Source: DATBDN01 sp963715995 (GTDB lineage: Bacteria > Actinomycetota > Thermoleophilia > Solirubrobacterales > Thermoleophilaceae). Taken from it: 64,000 bases of DNA. The translations under genes were made by a program, and so were the position numbers. The DNA lies in the NCBI GenBank assembly GCA_963715995.1, contig OY970283.1, positions 3,162,001-3,226,000 of the forward strand, written 5' to 3'. The notes beneath the pieces were generated by a model. It was not told where the DNA came from, made no database searches, and was given only the letters and a program-made list of their open reading frames with translations. Every line of letters begins with the position of its first letter. Position 1 is the first letter of the stretch. This document shows, piece by piece, positions 33,800-40,344 of the stretch.

Positions 33800-33814
33800 G
33801 TCCGACAGTCGGAC
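33800..33814. repeat. Second short hairpin GTCCGA-CAG-TCGGAC
   Basis: A 6-bp perfect stem with a 3-nt loop, five bases after the previous inverted repeat. No T-run follows. Two hairpins in tandem may act together as a terminator. Confidence 0.4.
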
Positions 33815-33898
33815 TATTGACCGGCTGGCCAACTCGTCAGATGGTGAGTGCGGACCCCAAAGTGCGATCCAGTCCCCCCCGGATCGCAGGACTCGCAT

Positions 33899-35410
33899 TT
33901 GACCGCTCATGCCGCCCAGCCGGGCCCCCTCCGGCACACCGCCCCCACGGCGCCCGTACCCCTCCGCCGCACGACGGACAGCTACGACGTCGCCGAGTTC
34001 CGGAACTTCGTAGAGGTCGTCGCCCCGGCCCGCGCCGCCACCGGCGGCCGCCGCGTCAGCGCCTCGCGCGCCGCCACGTTCCGTCGCTCGCTTGCGCTCG
34101 CCGACATGTTCGCGGCGGCCCTCGCGCTGACCCTGAGCGTTCAGGTCTTCGGCGACGACCGGCTTCGCGCCGGAACGCTGGCCGCCGTCCCGCTCGTGGT
34201 CATCGTCAGCAAGATCTGCGGCGTCTACGACCGCGACGAGCTGCTGCTGCGCAAGTCGACGATCGACGAGGCACCCAAGCTCTTCGCCCTGTCGGCCATC
34301 TACACGCTGACGCTGACCATCCTCACGCCGATCGTGGTGCACGGCGAGCTCGGCCGCGATCAGCTGCTCGGCATGTGGGTGCTGTTCTTCCTGACCGTGC
34401 TCGGCGGGCGCGCGACGGCGCGTGCATTCGCGCGGGCGCGCACCAGCAGCGAGCGCTGCATCGTCGTCGGCGATCCGGGCGACTGCGAGCGCCTGTCCGG
34501 CAAGCTCGGCGGCCAGTCGTCGATCAAGGCGAGCGTGGTGGCGTCGCTGCCGCTGCGGCCGCGCCGCGACGGCGAGAACCGCTGGACGCTCGACGGGATC
34601 GCCTCTGCGGTGGCCTACCACGAGGCCGAGCGGATGATCATCGCCCCCTGGACCAACGCCCACGAGGAGGTGCTGGACCTCGTCCGCATCGCCAAGGGCG
34701 TGAACGTGAACGTGAGCATCCTGCCCGGCGTCTTCGAGGTGATCGGCTCGCAGGTCGAGTTCGACGAGATCGACGGCATGACGGTGCTCGGACTGCGGCG
34801 CTTCGAGCTGACGCGCTCGTCACAGGTCCTGAAGCGCACGCTCGACCTGGCTGGAACGACCGTCGGCCTGCTGTTCGGAGCCCCGCTGTTCGCCGCGGTC
34901 GCGCTTGCTGTCAGGCTCGACTCGAGCGGGCCGATCTTCTTCAGGCAGGAGCGCGTCGGGCGCGACGGCAAGCGCTTCCGGATCTGGAAGTTCCGCACGA
35001 TGGTTCCCGATGCCGAGGCTCTGAAGCCGGGTCTGCGGGCGCTCAACGAGACCGACGGCCTGTTCAAGATCGCCGCGGATCCGCGCATCACGCGCGTAGG
35101 GCGCTTCCTGCGCCGCACCTCGCTCGACGAGCTGCCCCAGCTGTTCAACGTGCTGATGGGCGAGATGAGCCTGGTGGGCCCGCGCCCGCTCGTTGTCGAC
35201 GAGGACCAGCTCGTGACGGGCTGGGACCGGCGCCGCCTGCACCTGACCCCCGGAATGACCGGCCCCTGGCAGATCCTGGGCGGCGGCAGGATCCCGCTCG
35301 GGGAGATGGTCAAGCTCGACTACCTCTACGTGACCGGCTGGTCGCTGTGGAACGACCTCAAGATTCTCATGCGCACGGCCGGCTACGTGCTGGCCCGGCG
35401 CAGCGTCTGA
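33899..35410 (+). CDS. Undecaprenyl-phosphate sugar-1-phosphate transferase (WbaP/CpsE-like)
   Basis: It initiates lipid-linked polysaccharide synthesis by moving a sugar-1-phosphate from a nucleotide sugar to undecaprenyl phosphate. About 503 residues: four N-terminal membrane helices (about 65-175), a Rossmann-like central domain (CIVVGDPGDCERLSGKLGG), a fifth helix (TTVGLLFGAPLFAAVALAVR) and the C-terminal catalytic domain with SSGPIFFRQERVGRDGKRFR, WKFRTM, DELPQLFNVLMGEMSLVGPR and LTPGMTGPWQ. The TTG at 33899 is preferred because AGGA lies 7 nt upstream; GTG 33848 is also open but has no ribosome site. It complements the glycosyltransferases and Wzx/Wzy genes at 7.7-19 kb, which lack an initiating enzyme nearby. 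Confidence 0.9.
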   Translation: MTAHAAQPGPLRHTAPTAPVPLRRTTDSYDVAEFRNFVEVVAPARAATGGRRVSASRAATFRRSLALADMFAAALALTLSVQVFGDDRLRAGTLAAVPLVVIVSKICGVYDRDELLLRKSTIDEAPKLFALSAIYTLTLTILTPIVVHGELGRDQLLGMWVLFFLTVLGGRATARAFARARTSSERCIVVGDPGDCERLSGKLGGQSSIKASVVASLPLRPRRDGENRWTLDGIASAVAYHEAERMIIAPWTNAHEEVLDLVRIAKGVNVNVSILPGVFEVIGSQVEFDEIDGMTVLGLRRFELTRSSQVLKRTLDLAGTTVGLLFGAPLFAAVALAVRLDSSGPIFFRQERVGRDGKRFRIWKFRTMVPDAEALKPGLRALNETDGLFKIAADPRITRVGRFLRRTSLDELPQLFNVLMGEMSLVGPRPLVVDEDQLVTGWDRRRLHLTPGMTGPWQILGGGRIPLGEMVKLDYLYVTGWSLWNDLKILMRTAGYVLARRSV

Positions 35411-35485
35411 TGTCAGGAATCAGGGCAGCAGCGCGTAGATAGCAGCAGGACTCGTTTAGGAACCCTCCCCACTTAGGAGACACGG

Positions 35486-36331
35486 ATGAACAAGCTTGTA
35501 CTTCTCGCAGTCATGTTGGCCGTCACGGTTGGCGTCGCCACAGGCTCGGCAATCGCACATCACGGTGGCCACGTCAAGGCGCACGTCGCCGACGCGTGCC
35601 CGCCCGGTACCTCCAACGCTGACTACTGCCAGACCAGCAACGCCAAGTGCACCGGCAACGTCGGTGCGACGCAGAACGGCACGCCCTATCGCGACCGTCA
35701 GATCGGCACGCCCTGCAACGACACGCAGAACGGCTTCGGCGGCGACGACATCCAGCAGGGCAACCCGGGCGACGACAACCAGTCGGGTGGCGACGGGAAC
35801 GACAGCCAGGATGGAGGACCCGGCAACGACACGATGTCGGGTGGTAACGGAAACGACACCCAGGACGGCGGGCCCGGCAACGACTCGATGCAGGGCAACG
35901 ACGGCAACGACAAGATGCAGGGTGGCCCCGGTGACGACGGCATGGACGGCGGCGCAGGTGCCGACTCCATGGATGGCGGCCCCGGCAACGACAACATCAA
36001 CGGCGGCGACGGCGACGACACGCTCGTCGAGGGCAGCCCTGGTGACGACACGCTGAACGGCGGCAACGGCAACGATTACGTCGATGGCTCCGACGGCAAC
36101 GACAACCTGCAGGGTGGCGCCGGCGACGACAAGCTGTTCGGCGGCAACGGCAACGACGTCATCGATGCCGGTCTCGGAATGGACACCGTCAGCGCAGGTA
36201 ACGGCGATGACAGGATCAACGTCCGTGACGGCATGAAGGACACCGTCGACTGTGGCAATGGCAAGGACACCGTGACCGCGGATGCCCTCGACGTGGTCGC
36301 GAGTAACTGCGAGGCGGTTTCGCGCTCCTAG
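35486..36331 (+). CDS. Small secreted calcium-binding repeat protein (281 aa)
   Basis: A strong TTAGGAGA ribosome site precedes the ATG. A signal peptide (residues 1-24) is followed by a Cys-containing head (DACPPGTSNADYCQTSNAKC) and about 14 tandem Gly/Asn/Asp-rich nonapeptides of the hemolysin (RTX) type (GGPGNDTMSGGNGNDTQDGG and variants), predicted to form a calcium-filled beta roll. The C-terminal cap (VDCGNGKDTVTADALDVV...CEAV) matches the other two calcium-repeat proteins here. The composition is very acidic. A classical terminator at 36363-36394 follows. It is probably an abundant structural exoprotein; no enzyme domain is seen. Confidence 0.85.
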   Translation: MNKLVLLAVMLAVTVGVATGSAIAHHGGHVKAHVADACPPGTSNADYCQTSNAKCTGNVGATQNGTPYRDRQIGTPCNDTQNGFGGDDIQQGNPGDDNQSGGDGNDSQDGGPGNDTMSGGNGNDTQDGGPGNDSMQGNDGNDKMQGGPGDDGMDGGAGADSMDGGPGNDNINGGDGDDTLVEGSPGDDTLNGGNGNDYVDGSDGNDNLQGGAGDDKLFGGNGNDVIDAGLGMDTVSAGNGDDRINVRDGMKDTVDCGNGKDTVTADALDVVASNCEAVSRS

Positions 36332-36362
36332 CTCGTAAAGGGACCCTCGAGTCCTCGAAGTG

Positions 36363-36394
36363 AAGCGGCCCACCTCGGTGGGCCGCTTCTTTTT
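36363..36394 (+). terminator. Strong rho-independent terminator
   Basis: AAGCGGCCCACC pairs with GGTGGGCCGCTT (36363-36374 and 36377-36388), followed by CTTTTT. The 12-bp complementarity with a T-run is the clearest terminator in the window; it ends the 281-residue calcium-repeat gene. Confidence 0.93.
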
Positions 36395-36415
36395 CCGGGC
36401 CCGCGGGTTATCCCC

Positions 36416-37159
36416 ATGATGCGAACAATGCGACCGCTCCTTCTCCTCGCCCTGGTGACCGCCCTCGCGGTCACGTCCGGTGCTGGTGGCGCGAGCGCCG
36501 GATCGGCCGTCAACCGCGGCGCCCACAGCGCGGCGCATTGCTCCTCCAAGTACGACTTCTGTCAGATCGCGCACACCCGCTGCCGGCGTGGAGTCACGCA
36601 GGACGGCACCGCGGCGGACGACTTCCTCAGCGGCAGCAACTGCCGCGACGTCCAGTACGGGGGCGCGGGCAACGACACGCTGCACGGGCTCGGCGGGAGC
36701 GACCGGATGGATGGGGGGACGGGCACGAACTCGCTCGACGGCGGTGCCGGAAATGACCGTCTGATTGGCGGCTCGGGTGCCGACAGGCTGAGCGGAGGGT
36801 CGGGCAACGACGTCGAATCGGGCAGCTCGGCACGCGACATCCTGCTGGGTGGCTCTGGGAACGACACGCTCTTCGGAGGCTCCGATACCGACACCATCTA
36901 CGGAGGCCCCGGTGCCGACTACATCGACGGCGGCACCGGCGCCGACGTCATCTCCGGTGGGCCGGGCAACGACACGATCCGCGGCAGTGAGGGAAGCGAC
37001 CGCATCTCCGGCGGCTCCGGGAACGACAACATCAACACCCACGACGGCAACAAGGACAACGTGTCGTGCGGAGCAGGGCACGACGTCGTGATCGCAGACC
37101 GGATCGACCACGTCGCCCGGGACTGCGAGGTCGTGAAGCACAACGGTCCGACGGCCTAG
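36416..37159 (+). CDS. Small secreted calcium-binding repeat protein (247 aa)
   Basis: A signal peptide (PLLLLALVTALAVTSGAGGASA) leads to a Cys-rich head (HCSSKYDFCQIAHTRC), then about 13 RTX-type nonapeptides (GGAGNDTLHGLGGSDRMDGG onward) and the shared C-terminal cap (VSCGAGHDVVIADRIDHV...CEVV). It is a diverged paralogue of the gene just upstream, from which it is separated by a strong terminator, so it should have its own promoter, which I cannot pick out in the 20-bp gap. ATG codons at 36416, 36419 and 36428 are all in frame. A role in the calcium-dependent outer matrix is inferred. Confidence 0.83.
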   Translation: MMRTMRPLLLLALVTALAVTSGAGGASAGSAVNRGAHSAAHCSSKYDFCQIAHTRCRRGVTQDGTAADDFLSGSNCRDVQYGGAGNDTLHGLGGSDRMDGGTGTNSLDGGAGNDRLIGGSGADRLSGGSGNDVESGSSARDILLGGSGNDTLFGGSDTDTIYGGPGADYIDGGTGADVISGGPGNDTIRGSEGSDRISGGSGNDNINTHDGNKDNVSCGAGHDVVIADRIDHVARDCEVVKHNGPTA

Positions 37160-37162
37160 GCC

Positions 37163-38146
37163 GTGGATCCGGCGCGCGCACGCGCCGCGGCACAGCTGCT
37201 CGGAGCACCGCGACGGCGCGCGCCGGCCGAGGTCGTGCGGCACCTGCTGGCAGTTCAGGCGCAGGACTTGGCGTCCGTGCCGCTGGCGCTGCGCGCTCGC
37301 TCGGCCGGGCTCGAGCGGGCCGACGTGCACGCCGCGCTCAACGCCGGCGAGCTCGTGATCGGCTGGCTCAACCGCGGCACGCTGCACATGGTCTGCCGCG
37401 AGGACTACGGCTGGCTCCACGCGCTCACGGCGCCCACCACCACGACGATGAACGCACGCCGCCTGGCGGAGGAGGGCGTCACGGACCCGGCACGCGGCGT
37501 CAAGGCGATCGCAAAGCTGCTCGCGGGCGGTCCGCTGCTGCGACGCGAGATCGGCGAGCGGATCGGCGCGAAGGCCGGGGCCCTCACGCATCTGTTGCTC
37601 GCAGCCAGCCTCGAGGGCCTGATCGTGCGCGGCCCGGTGCGCGGCCGCGAACAGACCTTCGCCCTGACCCGCGACGTGATCGGCGAGCTGCCGCGCGTGG
37701 ACCGCGACCAGGCGCTCGCCGAGCTCGCACGGCGCTACCTGGCCGGCCACGCCCCGGCCACGGAGGCCGACCTCGCGTACTGGAGCGGTTTGCCGCTGCG
37801 CTACGTGCGTGCGGGCATGAGCGCGTCGCCCACCCCGCGTCCGCAAGCAGGCGCGAGCGCATCCCCCACGCCGCGTGTCCGCGCCGGCGGTGGCAAGCTG
37901 CCGCCGCGCCTGCTGCCGCCGTTCGACCCCTACATCCTCGGCTGGAAGGACCGCTCGTTCGCGATCCCCGACCGCCTGCGCAAGCAGGTGATGCCGGGCG
38001 GCGGGACGTTCCGGGCGGTGGTGCTGGTCGATGGCGTCGTCGAGGGGACGTGGTCGCGAAGCGGCGGTCGCGTGAAGATCGACTCGAAGCGGCCGATAGC
38101 CGGCCTCGGGCAAGAGGTCGCCGACGTGGAGCGCTTCCTGGCCTGA
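37163..38146 (+). CDS. Winged-helix DNA-binding protein of the AlkZ/YcaQ (HTH_42) family
   Basis: 327 residues. HTH_42 proteins include DNA glycosylases that remove bulky alkylated bases or unhook crosslinks. Family-type segments: the N-terminal LLAVQAQDLASVPLALRARS with a Gln-Ala-Gln (QxQ-type) motif near residues 31-33, GWLNRGTLHMVCREDYGWLH near 72, PLLRREIGERIGAKAGALTH near 123, and LLPPFDPYILGWKDRS near 252. A Pro/Ser-rich insertion at 217-240 is made of a 12-residue tandem repeat not expected in the family. The GTG start is 4 bp after the previous stop. Activity is inferred from family only. Confidence 0.8.
   Translation: MDPARARAAAQLLGAPRRRAPAEVVRHLLAVQAQDLASVPLALRARSAGLERADVHAALNAGELVIGWLNRGTLHMVCREDYGWLHALTAPTTTTMNARRLAEEGVTDPARGVKAIAKLLAGGPLLRREIGERIGAKAGALTHLLLAASLEGLIVRGPVRGREQTFALTRDVIGELPRVDRDQALAELARRYLAGHAPATEADLAYWSGLPLRYVRAGMSASPTPRPQAGASASPTPRVRAGGGKLPPRLLPPFDPYILGWKDRSFAIPDRLRKQVMPGGGTFRAVVLVDGVVEGTWSRSGGRVKIDSKRPIAGLGQEVADVERFLA
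37811..37882 (+). repeat. In-frame 36-bp tandem duplication (two units)
   Basis: The units encode AGMSASPTPRPQ and AGASASPTPRVR. The DNA has diverged at several third positions, so the duplication is not recent. It forms a low-complexity loop in the HTH_42 protein. Confidence 0.75.
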
Positions 38147-38231
38147 GAGGCGGGCGTTGGTCGCCCGGCCGCTCCCGCCACTCCCACGCGACCCCCCCGT
38201 ACTCATCCGCGACCGAGCGCTGTGGGCTCTG

Positions 38232-38262
38232 GGCGCAAACTGCCTCGGCCAAGGGGTGGCTG
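38232..38262 (+). repeat. Left arm of a perfect 31-bp inverted repeat
   Basis: The sequence begins GGCGCAAACTGCC and ends GGGGTGGCTG. It is the exact reverse complement of 38444-38474. Weaker similarity continues outward, with a 3-bp offset. Confidence 0.9.
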
Positions 38263-38297
38263 AATGCGGCCGCTCCGTTCCCCGCGAGGCCGATTTG

Positions 38298-38349
38298 CGA
38301 TCGATGGGGACTTTTGGGTGCCCTGACACCTATAAGTCCCCAACGATCG
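38298..38349. repeat. Central hairpin, 23-bp arms, 6-nt loop
   Basis: Arms 38298-38320 and 38327-38349 pair with two mismatches and one G:T, around the loop CCCTGA. The core GGGGACTT/AAGTCCCC is perfect. It lies between the 31-bp inverted arms. Confidence 0.88.
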
Positions 38350-38443
38350 CCGGAGCACGACCCTCCCCCGACACAACCCCAGCGTCGGCGAGCACCCTCC
38401 GCCGGGGAGCGAAACCGCCCACCGGAGAACGCAGGCGCCCGTC

Positions 38444-38474
38444 CAGCCACCCCTTGGCCGAGGCAGTTTGCGCC
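38444..38474 (-). repeat. Right arm of a perfect 31-bp inverted repeat
   Basis: The exact reverse complement of 38232-38262, 181 bp away. Together with the central hairpin it could mark a small non-autonomous mobile or REP-like element. Confidence 0.9.
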
Positions 38475-38596
38475 TCGCAGGGCCAGAGCAAGCCGGCGGA
38501 GACCGCCTGGCCCGGCGGAGACGGACCGCGCCGGCGAGCCTGGCCCGCCGTGCGCGAGCCGCCCCCACCCCAAGCCCGCGTGGCTACAGTCGATAC

Positions 38597-39811
38597 GTGC
38601 CCCGGACCGGACACGCTGCGCTGCTGTTTGCGCTCGTCCTGCTGAGCGGATTGGTTGCCACGGCGCTCGCCGCCGGCGGCCGCGCGCGCCCTGCAGTGAC
38701 CGCTGCGCAGGCGTACGCGCGTGAGGACTCGGACGGCACTCGCCACGACGCCCTGACGCTGACAGACGCTGGTCAGAAGTCGGGCGACGCCACCCGGGTG
38801 CGCGCCGCTGACGACGGCGGCAAGGCCAGCGCGGCGGCGCTGGCGGACGTGGAGAAGGTGAACGTCTTCGACGGACTGGTCACCGCCGACGAGGTGCGCG
38901 TCCGGGCCGACGCGACCGATTCGGGGACCTCCACCTCCGGCGCCATCTCCGGCCTGGCGATCGAGGGGAAGCCCCAGCCTGCGCCCGACGGCCGCACGGT
39001 CTACGACCTCGATGGCTACGGGAAGATGGTCGCGCTGCCGTCGGGCACGAGCGGGATCCTCGGGCTGCGCATCCGGCTTACCCAGGAGTTCGGTGACTAC
39101 AAGGCCGGCTCTGTCGTGCGGATCGCCTATGCGTCGGCGAAGGCCCACGATGCCGTGGCCGACTCGGCCGCGAAGCCCGCCAAAGCGGCCAAGCCCAAGC
39201 ACGCGAAGAAACAGACGGCGAAGAAGGCCGAGCGCTCGGCCGCGCAAAAGCTCCAGGACGCCCTCACCAAACAGGAGCTCGACTGGCAGACGGCCCTGCT
39301 CCAGCGTCCGGGCTACGCCTTCCCGGTGGCCGGCGAGCACAACTTCACCGACACCTTCGGGGCACCCCGCGCCGACGTGCCCGTACACGTTGGCAACGAC
39401 ATCTTCGCCGCCTTCGGCACTCCGATCGTGGCCGTGGCCGACGGCCGCCTGTACCGCGTGGGCACGCTGAAGATCTCGGGCAACCGCCTGTGGCTGCGCG
39501 ACAAGAAGGGCTACCGCTACTTCTACTGCCACCTCTCGGACTTCGCCGCCGCCGCCTACAACGGCGCCGACGTGCACGCCGGCGAGGTGATCGGGTTCGT
39601 GGGCAACACGGGTGATGCCGAGCCGACCCCGCCGCACCTGCACTTCGAGGTCCACATGCCGGACGGCGTCGTCGTCGACCCGAACCCGTACCTGAACCGC
39701 TGGGACCAGAGCGGCGTCACGAGCGCGAGCTGGCTGCGCAGATATGGAAAGGACCCCGGAGTTCGCCCCGGGGCCCTTGTGGTTGTGAAGGACTTCTTGG
39801 CTGAGGGCTAG
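38597..39811 (+). CDS. Secreted/anchored M23 (LytM-type) metallopeptidase
   Basis: 404 residues from GTG 38597, with an N-terminal signal or anchor (ALLFALVLLSGLVATALAAG). A beta-rich region of unknown fold (about 30-185) is followed by a Lys/Ala-rich linker (KPAKAAKPKHAKKQTAKKAE) and the C-terminal M23 domain: the zinc ligands are in HVGNDIFAAFGTPIVAVADG near 263 and HLHFEVH near 350, with CHLSDF between. All catalytic positions look intact, so it probably cleaves peptidoglycan cross-bridges or activates other hydrolases. The 3' end overlaps the convergent membrane-protein gene by 4 bp. An upstream extension of the frame enters the inverted-repeat gap and is rejected. Confidence 0.87.
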   Translation: MPRTGHAALLFALVLLSGLVATALAAGGRARPAVTAAQAYAREDSDGTRHDALTLTDAGQKSGDATRVRAADDGGKASAAALADVEKVNVFDGLVTADEVRVRADATDSGTSTSGAISGLAIEGKPQPAPDGRTVYDLDGYGKMVALPSGTSGILGLRIRLTQEFGDYKAGSVVRIAYASAKAHDAVADSAAKPAKAAKPKHAKKQTAKKAERSAAQKLQDALTKQELDWQTALLQRPGYAFPVAGEHNFTDTFGAPRADVPVHVGNDIFAAFGTPIVAVADGRLYRVGTLKISGNRLWLRDKKGYRYFYCHLSDFAAAAYNGADVHAGEVIGFVGNTGDAEPTPPHLHFEVHMPDGVVVDPNPYLNRWDQSGVTSASWLRRYGKDPGVRPGALVVVKDFLAEG

Positions 39812-40287
39812 CTGGCTGCGCCCGCGCCGGCAGTGGTCGAACTGCCCGCGCTGCCGCCGTTCGAGGTCGACGTCGTGGGCGACGTGTACTCGAACTCCTC
39901 CTCGGCGCCGAACAGCGTGTCGAGCGCCTTCTTGCGGAGACCCTCGCTGAGCACGAACGCAAGTCCGACGCCGACGACGATCAGCAGCAGGCCGCGGCCA
40001 CGCTTCTTCGGCTGCTTGGCGGCGCGGAGGGTGTCGGCTGCGTCCTTGAGTGACGTCGCCGCCTCGCGCAGCTGCTTCTGCGTCTTCTTGTCGTTCAGCG
40101 CTGCGCTCGGGCCCTTGCCGTTGGACATCCGCGAGTACGCCGCGCGCGCCGACTCGTATGCGGTGCGCAGGTTCTCGCGCAGGTCGTCGTCCTCGATCAG
40201 GCGCTGAACGTAAGCGTTGTCCTTGGCTGCCTTGCCGGCGGCCACCGCTCCGGCGCCTACCGAGGCCGCCTTCTTCTTGGCTGCCAT
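39808..40287 (-). CDS. Small single-pass membrane protein of unknown function
   Basis: 159 residues. The Lys/Ala-rich N-terminus (MAAKKKAASVGAGAVAAGKA) leads into a helical, possibly coiled-coil stretch (about 27-92; NLRTAYESARAAYSRMSNGK, then LREAATSLKDAADTLRA). One membrane helix follows (about 99-117, LLLIVVGVGLAFVLSEGL), then an acidic and finally Ser/Thr/Gly-rich tail. No family is recognised. It lies 57 bp downstream of lon on the same strand, so it may be read with the lon-hsp20 group; its own ATG has a GAGGGG-like ribosome site just upstream. Confidence 0.75.
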   Translation of the reverse strand: MAAKKKAASVGAGAVAAGKAAKDNAYVQRLIEDDDLRENLRTAYESARAAYSRMSNGKGPSAALNDKKTQKQLREAATSLKDAADTLRAAKQPKKRGRGLLLIVVGVGLAFVLSEGLRKKALDTLFGAEEEFEYTSPTTSTSNGGSAGSSTTAGAGAAS

Positions 40288-40344
40288 CTCTGTATCCCCT
40301 CTTCCTCGGTTGTCTGCGAACCATACCCGGGGTCGCCGCTCAGG

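Larger units (their letters stand above)
38147..38596. other. 450-bp non-coding gap with nested inverted repeats
   Basis: This is the only gene-free stretch over 300 bp. Open frames cross it on both strands but none has a recognisable product, and the frames on the two strands read alike at 38232-38262 and 38444-38474 because those segments are inverted copies. A central hairpin lies at 38298-38349. No transposase, tRNA or known riboswitch is seen. The promoter of the M23 peptidase gene must lie in its right part. Confidence 0.75.

Noticed and set aside
35456..38329. 957-codon minus-strand open frame across the two calcium-repeat genes and the HTH_42 gene
   Set aside because: Repetitive Val/Ala/Arg translation caused by the Gly/Asn/Asp repeats on the other strand; the plus-strand genes have signal peptides, ribosome sites and a terminator.
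38147..38596. Possible small genes in the 450-bp gap
   Set aside because: Frames on both strands are Arg/Pro/Gly-rich, lack ribosome sites and follow the inverted-repeat symmetry instead of any protein pattern.
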